NCBI RefSeq assembly: GCF_009811795.1
Contig: NZ_BLJE01000008.1
Span: 1 to 64,000, forward strand
Length of the DNA: 64,000 nucleotides
Reading direction: 5' to 3'
Source: Litoreibacter roseus
GTDB lineage: Bacteria; Pseudomonadota; Alphaproteobacteria; Rhodobacterales; Rhodobacteraceae
The first letter of the stretch is position 1; every line of letters starts with the position of its first letter. Below are positions 14,463 through 23,041 of this stretch, in pieces. Below the pieces are notes generated by a model. That model was not told where the DNA came from. It saw nothing but the letters and a program-made list of their open reading frames with translations, and did not search any database. A program made the position numbers and the translations under genes.

Positions 14463-16410
14463 GCCATTGGCCCTCTACCATGCCGTGATGGGCAAGCTCT
14501 GGGAGACGGAACGTATTCAGGGGCAGCGCCAGGCGCGGGTGGAGGCGCGTCTTGCAGGGCGACGGCAGGGGCGCAGCTACCAGCGCACCGGACGCGTCTC
14601 CGCGCGCAACCTGCTCAAGTCCGCGATGCCGGAGAGCCGGGCCGCGGTCTTCAAACGGATCAGGGCAGGGGGCTGCAAGACGCGGGCGAGCCTTGGCAAC
14701 CAGCTGGCCTACGTGAACGACAAAGCGGTCTACAGCTATTCCACAATGACCAACCCTCTAAGCGACGGGGCCGTCCTAACCGAAGACCAGAAGGCCGAGA
14801 TCGTCGAGGCCTGGTCGGAGACGTGGCGCGGGACCACGAAGCTCGGGTTCACTTCGCATATGCTGCTCTCATTCCCGACGGATGTCAGCGTGGATCAGGT
14901 CCGCGACATCACCCTCGACTGGGCGGAGCATTTCTTCGAGAGCGGCGACTTCGGCGATCAGTGGGATTACGTGCTCAGCGTGCATGACGACCGGGCGCAT
15001 AAACACGCGCATATCATTCTCAACAATCGCGGTCTCAACAACGGGACCTGGTTCTCGTGCTGGGCCGAGGGTGTGATGTCGCCGCAGCTCATGCGTGAGA
15101 AGCAGGCAGAGATTGCTGAAAGCTACGGCGTTGTCCTGGAAGCAACGACCCGTCTCGAACGCGGCATCTTCGAGAAGGCGCCTGGCATCGAGGAAATCTA
15201 CCGGGCCAAGGAAGACGCGCGCCTGCCGCGCGAGATCGCGCTGACGGGGCAAGAGCGGTCCATTGCCAAGGCGCAGGTTGTGGGTTTCGCGAAAGACTAC
15301 CGGGACCTTGCGGACGTGCTCGATTACATGGACCAGAAACACCTTGCCTATGCGATGCGGCGGATGGCGGCGTCATTGGGCGCGTCCGCCTCGCTCGGGT
15401 CCGAGACATCCCACATCTTCACCGCAGGAGAGATCGACATGGAGACCATTCGAACGGTCGGTGATGCCATCGACTATGCCGAGAAGACCATCGAAGCCTT
15501 GCGCCTCAAGGCCGAGGAACTGGACCCGATCGCGCGTCCGGCTTTTGAGACCAAGGCGGCAGATGTCGTCCGCGACCTGTCGCAGATGGTGCCCGATCCA
15601 GACCTGCGGGCGCGGTTCGGGCGTGAGTTGGCGGAGCCCTTCCCGCCGGGGTCCGGAGACACGCGTCTGAGCGACGCGATGTCTTCCGGTGAGGATCGTG
15701 TTCTCGAAGCTTTGAAAGCGGATGCGGCAGCAGCGGGTCTCGACGCGGACGAGCTGGTCGCGCGGATCGAGGCGGGCGGTACAACCAATTACGGGCTTGC
15801 ACAGGATTGGGTGGAGCGCGACATGGCCGCGGTCCTCGCCAATGAGGGGGTCGAACTCTCAAAGGCCAGCGAAGTGCAACAGGACCGGGCGCTCGAGACG
15901 GTCGATGGTCTCATGGACCGCCTGTTGGACCGGGCAAAGGAGCTGGGCGTCGCCACGGACCTCTCGCGGGCCTCAGACGAATTGCAGCTGATCGATGATG
16001 ACGACCCAGGGCTCGATCCATGGCCCAACCCCTATCTGCAGGATCTGGCCGATATGCTTCGGGATGGCCAATTGTCGGACAGTCAGGAAGACACCGTCGA
16101 GCGGACGCTCCAGGCGGAGCTCTTCAAGGAGCTGGGCGAAGACGGGCTCGCGGAACTCCGCCGCGGCAATTACGAAGTCCTGGCCGAGGTGCTGCCCAAT
16201 CGGATCGATCAGATCACGGTCACCCAGGAATTTCTTGAGCTGACCCATGAGCAAACGGGTGATCAGATGTTCACCGACCGCGCCGCCGCTTTGCAGCAGG
16301 ACAAGGCCAATGCGATGGCCCAAGAGACCAGCCTTGAGTTGCAGCGCGGCAGGGGTTTGGACACCGGCCGGGATCTGTCCCGCGATCTCGATGACGAGAT
16401 CAGTTTCTGA
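14455..16410 (+). CDS. VirD2-like MOBP relaxase
   Basis: A 651-residue relaxase that nicks oriT and pilots the strand through the secretion channel. The N-terminal domain contains a candidate catalytic tyrosine (LAYVNDK, Tyr86) and the metal-binding histidine motif HDDRAHKHAHIILN (His177, 182, 184, 186), typical of the VirD2/MOBP class. The long C-terminal half (about residues 230-651) is acidic and helical with no domain I recognise; it probably carries the translocation signal. ATG 14455 has GGAGGT upstream and overlaps the mobC-like gene. The stop overlaps the start of the coupling protein (TGATG). Confidence 0.9.
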   Translation: MSKPLALYHAVMGKLWETERIQGQRQARVEARLAGRRQGRSYQRTGRVSARNLLKSAMPESRAAVFKRIRAGGCKTRASLGNQLAYVNDKAVYSYSTMTNPLSDGAVLTEDQKAEIVEAWSETWRGTTKLGFTSHMLLSFPTDVSVDQVRDITLDWAEHFFESGDFGDQWDYVLSVHDDRAHKHAHIILNNRGLNNGTWFSCWAEGVMSPQLMREKQAEIAESYGVVLEATTRLERGIFEKAPGIEEIYRAKEDARLPREIALTGQERSIAKAQVVGFAKDYRDLADVLDYMDQKHLAYAMRRMAASLGASASLGSETSHIFTAGEIDMETIRTVGDAIDYAEKTIEALRLKAEELDPIARPAFETKAADVVRDLSQMVPDPDLRARFGRELAEPFPPGSGDTRLSDAMSSGEDRVLEALKADAAAAGLDADELVARIEAGGTTNYGLAQDWVERDMAAVLANEGVELSKASEVQQDRALETVDGLMDRLLDRAKELGVATDLSRASDELQLIDDDDPGLDPWPNPYLQDLADMLRDGQLSDSQEDTVERTLQAELFKELGEDGLAELRRGNYEVLAEVLPNRIDQITVTQEFLELTHEQTGDQMFTDRAAALQQDKANAMAQETSLELQRGRGLDTGRDLSRDLDDEISF

Positions 16411-18323
16411 TGAGTACCCGTCTGCCTCTCTGGGCTGCCGTGCCCATGGGCTCGCTGTGCGGGGCGGCCCTCGGCACCATTGTGGCCAGTTTCTATCTCA
16501 CTTTGGCTCTCAAGACGGGTATGACTGACTTTGATATGTTTGCGGTCTGGACCGCGAGTGCGGGACTGCGGGCAGCGCATCCCGAGGCGTTTCAGGTCGC
16601 CTTTGGCGCGGTCGGATTTGGGGCTGTCGGACTGGCGGTGCTGGCCTTCAGCTGGACCTGGGCGCAGGACCGCGATGATTACGGCTCCGCGCATTGGCAG
16701 ACAAAGCGAGAGCTCAAGGTCAACGGCATGCTGCAGACCCCGGGGACAGGCTTTGTCTGCGGCAAGCTGGGCAAACCCAGGGCGCAGGCCCCCTTTATCT
16801 CGGCAAGCGATATTCCGCACGTGATGATGGTGGCCCCAACCCGGGCGGGCAAAGGCGTGGGATTTGTCATTCCGAACCTGCTGTCCTTTGCGGGCTCTGT
16901 TGTGGTGCTCGACGTGAAAGGCGAGAATTTCGAGAAAACGGCCCGGCTGCGCGCGCTCAACGGCGACGAGGTGTTCCGATTCAGCCCGTTCGACTGGGCC
17001 AACAGCACCCATCGCTACAATCCGCTGGCCCGGATTGCCGCCGCGCCAAGCTTCGCGCAGCAGTTCACCGAAGTCTCGATCCTGGCCGATCTCTTTCTCG
17101 ACAAGGACAACAAAACCCTCGACACGTTCTCGGAGGCCGGAAAATCGATCTTCGTTGCGGCTTGTCTTTTGGCGATCCAGCGCGGACGACCGACGCTTGG
17201 CGAGGTGAACAAGATCGTCACCGGCGGCGACTACAAGAACGCGCAGTACAGCGCCTATGCCGAGGAGGCCAAGGAAGCGACGGTCCGGGAGCTCTGGATC
17301 AATGCTGCAAGTGCCTCCTCCAGACTACTGACCTCCAACATACAGGCCTTGATGACAGCCGGACTGAAGCAGTGGGACAACCCGGCGGTGCGAACAGCGA
17401 CGGATGCCAGTGACTTTGAGTTTGCGGCGTTCCGCAAGACACCCCATGCGCTCTACATCGTGGTCTCCGAGGATCATATCGCGACGCTGGCGCCGCTTTT
17501 GCGGCTCATGTTTGCCGATCTCATCGCCAGCTTGCGATTGAACGAACCGGGGTCAGACGAACCCTGGCCCGTTATGATGATGATCGACGAGTTCCAGCAA
17601 ATGGGGGCAATGCCTTATCTTGAGCGCGCAATCCATTCGTTGGCGGCCTATGGCGGTCGCGTGGCGATGATCGCGCAGTCTCTTGCCTCGCTTGATCGCA
17701 TCTACGGACCAGAAGGACGTGAGAGCCTCGAAAACGGGGCTGGACTGAAGCTCTACATCACACCGCGCGACCAGCGAACGGTGCGGGAGGTCTCGGCGGC
17801 CGTCGGCAGCACCACGCGCGAGGCGGTGACGCGCATGTATGGGCGCAACAAGGGCCTCCTGGGGGCCACTTCGACCACGTCGCGGCTCGAAGAACGTCCG
17901 CTCCTGTCCGAAACAGAGGCGCGGACCATGGACCCGGACGAGGTCATCATTCTGGCCTCGCCTCAGCACCCGATCCGCGCGCAGCGCATCAAGTATTTCG
18001 AGGACCCATTCTTCGAGCGACTGTCGGAGCGTCAGTCTGGAAAGGACTTTCCATATCCGCCGCGCGTCGAGGGGGTGGGGCCTTGGCAAGAGGAACCAGA
18101 GCCGGTGCCGTCGCCAAGCGCCGCGGAGACTAACGAGGGCGCTCCCGCAAGTGAACGCGCCCGGCGTCGGCAGGCACGCGCGATGCAGTCGAACAGGGAC
18201 GAGCCGCGTGCGGGCATGTCCCGCCCGGAGACCCTGCGACGCGACGAACCGGTGCCGGAACGGTGGGAAGAGGTCTTCAGTGAGCAGGGCGACTTCATCG
18301 ATGAGTTGCTTGGGGATCAGTAG
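16410..18323 (+). CDS. virD4: VirD4/TraG type IV coupling protein
   Basis: A 637-residue T4SS coupling ATPase that brings the relaxase-DNA complex to the channel. Two N-terminal membrane helices (about 8-35 and 60-85) are followed by the Walker A motif APTRAGKGVGFV (about 142-153), the TraG/VirD4 signature FSPFDWANSTHRYNPL, and a Walker B region MMMIDEFQQMG (about 390). A proline- and arginine-rich tail (after 550) is less conserved. It is translationally coupled to the relaxase. No terminator is evident before the convergent PIN gene. Confidence 0.93.
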   Translation: MSTRLPLWAAVPMGSLCGAALGTIVASFYLTLALKTGMTDFDMFAVWTASAGLRAAHPEAFQVAFGAVGFGAVGLAVLAFSWTWAQDRDDYGSAHWQTKRELKVNGMLQTPGTGFVCGKLGKPRAQAPFISASDIPHVMMVAPTRAGKGVGFVIPNLLSFAGSVVVLDVKGENFEKTARLRALNGDEVFRFSPFDWANSTHRYNPLARIAAAPSFAQQFTEVSILADLFLDKDNKTLDTFSEAGKSIFVAACLLAIQRGRPTLGEVNKIVTGGDYKNAQYSAYAEEAKEATVRELWINAASASSRLLTSNIQALMTAGLKQWDNPAVRTATDASDFEFAAFRKTPHALYIVVSEDHIATLAPLLRLMFADLIASLRLNEPGSDEPWPVMMMIDEFQQMGAMPYLERAIHSLAAYGGRVAMIAQSLASLDRIYGPEGRESLENGAGLKLYITPRDQRTVREVSAAVGSTTREAVTRMYGRNKGLLGATSTTSRLEERPLLSETEARTMDPDEVIILASPQHPIRAQRIKYFEDPFFERLSERQSGKDFPYPPRVEGVGPWQEEPEPVPSPSAAETNEGAPASERARRRQARAMQSNRDEPRAGMSRPETLRRDEPVPERWEEVFSEQGDFIDELLGDQ

Positions 18324-18460
18324 TCGGGGCGGGAAGCTGACCTTCGCTGCGAATGCAAAAGCCTTTCAGTCCTTTTGAAAAGCAGACCTTGGTCGCGAAG
18401 CTACACTTCATTAGACTAAGATTGACCGTGCACGGCATTCATCGCGACACGTAGCAAAGT

Positions 18461-18955
18461 TCAGGTGACCGTGAAATTTAGCTCGCGATACAGTTGGAAA
18501 TCATCCACCCAATTGATCCCTAGATCGTCACATGCATCTGGTAGCTTCGTTGATCCAAGGCGCTTGGTCCGTTTTGACTTCTCTCGTGTCACCACCGTTC
18601 GGTTAACTGGATCAACGAGTGCGTAAGCAGCCAGAAATGGGTCCTTGCCATACTTCGTGTGCTCGATGTCATTGAAGGCTGGATCGGTCCCCTGATATCC
18701 GTCGTTGACGACTTGTTGGATCAGTTCGGGATTGATTTCCTCATCAAGGATCAGAGCCGCTTTCACATCTGGCTCATTGATCCATTGGACATGAAGACCA
18801 TCGCCAGTGAATTCTTCATGAACCTCCCAAGGCATCTTGATCGACCCGGCTTCCGCCTGAGCGTGCACCCAGTCCCAGAACGGCTTCACTCGGTCGACCG
18901 GATAGAAGGTCTCATGGGCTTCGATCAGCGTGTTAGCGTCGAGCAGATACATCAT
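18461..18955 (-). CDS. DUF4411 PIN-like protein, putative toxin
   Basis: A 164-residue protein of the DUF4411 family with a PIN-like ribonuclease fold: an N-terminal YLLDANTLIEAH with the first acidic residue, an internal KYGKDPFLAAYAL (second acidic cluster) and TVVTREKSKR before the third strand. It starts within the stop codon of the upstream ImmA/IrrE-HTH gene (ATGA overlap). This pairing of PIN-type protein with an XRE-M78 peptidase protein is a predicted toxin-antitoxin class. Toxic RNase activity is inferred. Confidence 0.75.
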   Translation of the reverse strand: MMYLLDANTLIEAHETFYPVDRVKPFWDWVHAQAEAGSIKMPWEVHEEFTGDGLHVQWINEPDVKAALILDEEINPELIQQVVNDGYQGTDPAFNDIEHTKYGKDPFLAAYALVDPVNRTVVTREKSKRTKRLGSTKLPDACDDLGINWVDDFQLYRELNFTVT

Positions 18956-20211
18956 GAAGCATGGCCATTACCATGCATGTTCTTCCGCCGGACAACTTCT
19001 ACGAAGTTAAGAAATCCCGGAATGGAAATGGCTTTTGCTCCAAGCAGTCGCGCGGCATTGGTGTGAGTCAAGTTGCGTTCTTTGAAATTGCGGTGCACGA
19101 CATCAACCAACGCAGGGCCAAGATTGTGGTACTTAATGACGTAGCCCGATGGGCCACCGTCATTTTCTTTCTGCTTTGCTTTTTCTTTCTTAACGTTGGC
19201 CAACCACCTTTGGTGATACTCTTGACGCAAAGTTTGATAAGCTCCGTCAGTCAATTCTCCGGTGCGTTGAAAGCGATAAGCAACCATCGGTTCGCTAACC
19301 GACCAGCGGCTTGCGACAAGATCGATGCAAGCACGTGCGGCTTCGGTATCGTTAGCGCCAAATTTTACGCCGGCTTTGCGAAAATAACCTTCTGGCAAAA
19401 GAAACTCGCCCGCAACGTCGTTGCAGAGCCGTTCAATCCTGGCGCTGTCCGTTTTCGGTTGCTCCGTGGAGACACTGCCACTTACACCTGTCTGCCCAAG
19501 GAAAATATGGGCAAGTTCATGTATCAGCGTAAACGCACGCGCGGGTCGCGCGTCCTTTGCGTTGATCACGACAAAGGGTGCCACGGGGTCGGCAATAGCA
19601 AACCCGCGAAAAACATCGGCACCAATCGAGAGCGTGTGGTGCCCCAAGTCGCCGAGTACGAGGACGAAGACACCCGCGTCCTCCGCCGCAGCGCGCAACC
19701 TACCAAACAGGGCGTTTGCGTCGCCCTTCCGCAAGGAAATGTCGGTGTGATCAAATGCCAAGGCACTTGAGATCATCTCAACTATCTTGCCGACGCCAAG
19801 GCCAATGTCTGCCGATCCAACAAACTTTGGGGCTTCGAAGTCTTCCTCATCAAGAAGGACATCTCGGACCATCTCTTGCCGGGCTTTCACATCACGTAAA
19901 AGCGCATCCAACAAGCCGTTGTCACGTTTACCACGTGAATCTGGCGTTTGCCGGAAATCCTGACCCCGCTGACCGGTCTTTGGTGGTTCGGCCAAGTAGA
20001 AGTTGATCAGTGGCCGTTTGTAGACGTTTGCGAACTTGGCCAATTGATTGCGTGTAGGCTGCTTCTCACCTGCTTCCATGGCGGCAAGCTTTTCCGTAGC
20101 GGTGCTTTTCGACGAGTCTCCGAAGCCCAATTTGCGCGCCGCATCCTCTACGTCAAATCCGGCGGATTGACGTGCCCAAACGAGGATCTCAGGATTGACG
20201 GCGATGGACAT
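18952..20211 (-). CDS. XRE-HTH plus ImmA/IrrE metallopeptidase protein, putative antitoxin
   Basis: A 419-residue protein with an N-terminal XRE-like HTH (residues 8-70, VEDAARKLGFGDSS to QLAKFANVYKRPL) and an ImmA/IrrE (M78) metallopeptidase domain with the zinc motif HELAH (in AFTLIHELAHIFLG, near 237-241) and a downstream EFLLPEG glutamate. A C-terminal 100 residues are unassigned. M78 proteins cleave regulators under stress, and XRE-M78 fusions pair with toxins. It is the first gene of a two-gene operon with the DUF4411 protein and is likely autoregulated. Confidence 0.78.
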   Translation of the reverse strand: MSIAVNPEILVWARQSAGFDVEDAARKLGFGDSSKSTATEKLAAMEAGEKQPTRNQLAKFANVYKRPLINFYLAEPPKTGQRGQDFRQTPDSRGKRDNGLLDALLRDVKARQEMVRDVLLDEEDFEAPKFVGSADIGLGVGKIVEMISSALAFDHTDISLRKGDANALFGRLRAAAEDAGVFVLVLGDLGHHTLSIGADVFRGFAIADPVAPFVVINAKDARPARAFTLIHELAHIFLGQTGVSGSVSTEQPKTDSARIERLCNDVAGEFLLPEGYFRKAGVKFGANDTEAARACIDLVASRWSVSEPMVAYRFQRTGELTDGAYQTLRQEYHQRWLANVKKEKAKQKENDGGPSGYVIKYHNLGPALVDVVHRNFKERNLTHTNAARLLGAKAISIPGFLNFVEVVRRKNMHGNGHAS

Positions 20212-20502
20212 GGTTTGGCTTCACAGGTCTGATATGCTCACTATAGCTATGTCATCTCGTGGCCTGATCCTAGGCCAAGTTATCTCAATCATGCGGATTT
20301 CAGGCCCGTGTGAGGTGAAAGACTCGTTTCTGATAAGATGGTCACCGTCGTCGGCTCCGCTGCTTTGCGCCCTGTCACTGCCGACATAGAAAGGCTTTCG
20401 ATTGTGTCACCTCGTTGATTGCTTCTTTGGCAAAGGGCGCCGCAGCGGTACCTCAGTCTTCAGATGTCTTCTCAGGGCCGCCCTGGCGAACGGCCCAAAA
20501 TG

Positions 20503-21135
20503 TTAGATTTCAATAGCTTCCGCGATAGCCAAAGCATCTTCGAGCTCCACACCGAGATATCGGACTGTGCTGTCCATTTTCGTATGCCCGAGAAGCAACT
20601 GTACGGCGCGCAGATTGCCAGTCTTCTTGTATATCTGCGTCACCTTGGTGCGGCGCATCGAATGGGTGCCGTATGCTGTCGCCTCAAGGCCAATCGACGT
20701 CACCCAATCTCGGACGATTCGTGCGTATTGGCGGGTCGAGATATGCAGACGCTCATGGAAGCGACCCGGCCACAAGTACTCTGAGCCGACCATGAGTTCA
20801 TCCTCCATCCATTTCTCGACAGAGGCGCGCGTCCCTTCGGAAATCTCGAAGCGCACCGGTTTTTGCGTTTTGCTTTGCAAGACCGACGCCCGTTCTTTTA
20901 TCTGACCTGAAGCCATGACATCCACGACTTTCATTTTGACCAAGTCGCAACCTCGAAGCTTGCTGTCTATCGCCATATTGAACAGTGCGAGGTCGCGATG
21001 GTTCTCGGCAAGTTCAAGCCTCACTCGGATTGCCCAAACATGTTTCGGTTTCAGGGGCCGCTTTTGACCAACAATACGGCCTTTGTTCCAAGCGGGCCGA
21101 AGCGCGCGAATGGCAGGTAAGTTTGGTGTTTCCAT
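20503..21135 (-). CDS. tyrosine recombinase (phage-type integrase)
   Basis: A 210-residue catalytic-domain tyrosine recombinase. Visible active-site elements are the first Arg (SKLRGCDLVKMKV), the HxxR motif (GTHSMRRTKVTQIY) and the closing LLGHTKMDSTVRYL with the nucleophilic Tyr. It is short and lacks a full N-terminal core-binding domain, as in several plasmid-borne resolvase-like integrases. ATG 21135 is chosen because GGAGG stands 7 bp before it. It may resolve multimers or mark an integrated accessory block. No attachment site was recognised. Confidence 0.8.
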   Translation of the reverse strand: METPNLPAIRALRPAWNKGRIVGQKRPLKPKHVWAIRVRLELAENHRDLALFNMAIDSKLRGCDLVKMKVVDVMASGQIKERASVLQSKTQKPVRFEISEGTRASVEKWMEDELMVGSEYLWPGRFHERLHISTRQYARIVRDWVTSIGLEATAYGTHSMRRTKVTQIYKKTGNLRAVQLLLGHTKMDSTVRYLGVELEDALAIAEAIEI

Positions 21136-21279
21136 GACTGATCCTCCGATCCGCCATTCCCTCCCACAACGACAACCCGACGTTGACTGAGGCAACTTAT
21201 CACGGAATGCTGCACTGCAACCGAGGTCTCAAATGAGCCCAAACCTACCGGATGCTGCAGTTGGAACGCGTGTCGGCTA

Positions 21280-21744
21280 TTAGGAATTGGAGGCTGTAAG
21301 CAAGCGCTCTCTGAGCAAGCTTATCACTTCTTGAGCAGTGGTTATGTCGTCTACCGCAAGGCCTTCGGACAGGTCATTTACCCACGGAACTTGCAACGCG
21401 ATCGCCTCTTCGTACACCTTTTGGCCCTTTGACGTCAGCACCACCAAATGCGCGCGTTTGTGTTGGGGGTTCGGCAGAAGCTCGATAATTCCTTCGTTTG
21501 CCAATTCATTTACGATGCGTTGTACGCCTTGGCGGTGCACGCCCATGTTGCGCGCGTGCCAGGCAACGGATTCCGGTTTGTCCGCCTGAGCGAGAGCGCC
21601 AAGTATCTGCCAGCGTGCGCTGGTCAATCCCAGCTCCGCGACCAGCCGGTCGCCTGCCAGCTGCAGCCTGCCATTCAGCCGGAACACATCCAGTATCAAA
21701 GCTGTGACGGCTTCACCGGCCTCGGACCATTTTTCATCTGCCAT
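21280..21744 (-). CDS. MarR family regulator
   Basis: A 154-residue winged-helix MarR repressor (GLTSARWQILGALAQADKPESVAWHARNMGVHRQGVQRIV, residues 37-76, and wing NPQHKRAHLVVLTSKG). ATG 21744 is preferred to the upstream TTG 21768 because the intergenic palindromes then fall in the promoter. It is divergent from the ABM-domain gene and probably represses it and itself through 21761-21813. Confidence 0.87.
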   Translation of the reverse strand: MADEKWSEAGEAVTALILDVFRLNGRLQLAGDRLVAELGLTSARWQILGALAQADKPESVAWHARNMGVHRQGVQRIVNELANEGIIELLPNPQHKRAHLVVLTSKGQKVYEEAIALQVPWVNDLSEGLAVDDITTAQEVISLLRERLLTASNS

Positions 21745-21760
21745 GGCAAATGCGTATTGG

Positions 21761-21813
21761 TTTGACAATGCGTTGTCAAAGTCGTTATTGAGTCAATAAT
21801 TGACAACATGTCA
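21761..21813. promoter_or_regulatory. operators for the divergent MarR/monooxygenase pair
   Basis: Three overlapping or adjacent palindromes fill this 53-bp control region: TTTGACAA-TGCG-TTGTCAAA (21761-21780, perfect 8-bp arms), GTCAAT-A-ATTGAC (21792-21804) and TGACA-ACA-TGTCA (21801-21813). All share the TTGACA/TGTCAA half-site, so one MarR dimer species probably binds all of them. The TTGACA half-sites may also act as -35 boxes. Confidence 0.65.
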
Positions 21814-21841
21814 CCAATTTTCAATCCAAGGAGTATGTCAG

Positions 21842-22210
21842 ATGGTCAACTTCAAACCTCTCGACCCCGATTGTCCGATTGACCAACAGCTTGGCGTTGA
21901 CGCCGGGCCGGTCGTTTTGGTCAATCTGTTCACCGTAGACGCTGGCGACCAGGATGCATTGATTGCCGCCTGGAAAGGCGACGCGGAGTGGATGAAGAAA
22001 CAGCCCGGTTACATCAGCACACAGCTGCACAAGGCCGTTGGCGAAAGCTGCATGTATCTGAACTACGCCATCTGGGACTCGGTCGCCGACTTCCGCGCGG
22101 CCTTTACAAACCCGGAGTTTCAAAGTGCGCTCAGCCACTATCCATCCAGCGCCGTGACTGCTCCGCATCTCTTCGAAAAGGTTGCTGTGCAGAACTGCTG
22201 TACCGCCTGA
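21842..22210 (+). CDS. antibiotic-biosynthesis-monooxygenase (ABM) fold protein
   Basis: A 122-residue protein of the dimeric alpha-beta barrel ABM family (VVLVNLFTVDAGDQDALIAAWKGDAEWMKKQPGYISTQLHK and NYAIWDSVADFRAAF). Members include small quinone/haem monooxygenases and detoxification enzymes. The chain ends in a vicinal Cys pair (QNCCTA), which is unusual for ABM proteins and could bind thiol-reactive metals. AAGGAG precedes ATG 21842. It is divergent from marR and followed 27 bp later by a membrane protein gene. Confidence 0.78.
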   Translation: MVNFKPLDPDCPIDQQLGVDAGPVVLVNLFTVDAGDQDALIAAWKGDAEWMKKQPGYISTQLHKAVGESCMYLNYAIWDSVADFRAAFTNPEFQSALSHYPSSAVTAPHLFEKVAVQNCCTA

Positions 22211-22237
22211 CGGTCACTCCAAGAAAGCGATGAACCA

Positions 22238-22681
22238 TTGAAAAAGCGCATTCACGCCATCGCCGGTGGTATCGGCTTCGTGACGATCTTGAGTTTCTGG
22301 ACTTCGACAGCGATCAGCGAGCTGTTTGCAAGCCATGAAACGATTGCCTCGATCAAAAGTTGGATTCTGAACGGCATGTTCATCCTAATTCCCGCAATGG
22401 CAATCGTTGGGGGATCAGGCATGGCAATGGGCCGTCGTCGTAAGGATGCCCCGGCCAGGGCCAAAAAGAAGCGTATGCCGATCATCGCGCTGAATGGCCT
22501 GCTGATACTCTTGCCCGCGGCCTGGTTTCTGGCTGGCAAGGCGGCCGCAGGCGAATTCGACAGCACCTTTTATACTATTCAAATCGTAGAACTGACCGCC
22601 GGTGCGGCCAACCTCACTATGATGGGTCTGAACATTCGCGACGGTCTGAAAATGACAGGACGGATCAAGCGCACCAATTGA
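22238..22681 (+). CDS. four-helix membrane protein of unknown function
   Basis: A 147-residue integral membrane protein with four predicted transmembrane helices (about 5-25, 45-65, 85-102 and 112-132) and a basic cytoplasmic loop (GRRRKDAPARAKKKR). The start is TTG 22238, as no in-frame ATG stands before the first helix. It follows the ABM gene closely and is probably in its operon under MarR control. I recognise no named family. Confidence 0.6.
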   Translation: MKKRIHAIAGGIGFVTILSFWTSTAISELFASHETIASIKSWILNGMFILIPAMAIVGGSGMAMGRRRKDAPARAKKKRMPIIALNGLLILLPAAWFLAGKAAAGEFDSTFYTIQIVELTAGAANLTMMGLNIRDGLKMTGRIKRTN

Positions 22682-23041
22682 GGCTATGTTCTAGGTTTGT
22701 GCAACGTAGCGGACATTTGAGTCTCCAGATTTGACGGCAGCTAAGTCTAAGGTTTGTGGCTGCTGTCAGCGTGAGCTGCAGCGGCGATAAATCTGACAAG
22801 GAGGAAAGCGCGGGTAGCTTTCGCGGCTATGGGGATTGTGTGCAACCGTCGCGTTGGTTGGGGAGCGGAGCGGCAGCCGCTTTGGTGTCATGGCGCGTTG
22901 ACCGATCGTCTTTGATGGGTAGATGGCGCCGTCTGGACGCGCGCGCTGGTTTTAACATCTTTTTCGCTGTCGACGTCATGAGACTGGTCGCAATGGCCGG
23001 TCCGGCGCCTCCGGAAGGTTGGGCCGGGTTCGATTGATGGA
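22682..23041. other. 360-bp region next to the IS91-type transposase, probably containing its oriIS end
   Basis: No gene is supported. As this lies just downstream of the IS91-type transposase, the GC-rich part (about 22840-23040) should contain the element end (oriIS) and the left part the native flank. Exact ends cannot be called because IS91 elements lack terminal inverted repeats and target duplications. Confidence 0.4.

Noticed and set aside
18324-18460. Intrinsic terminator between virD4 and the PIN-like gene
   Set aside because: The CTTTCA/TGAAAAG repeat is weak and has no clear T-run; not enough to call.
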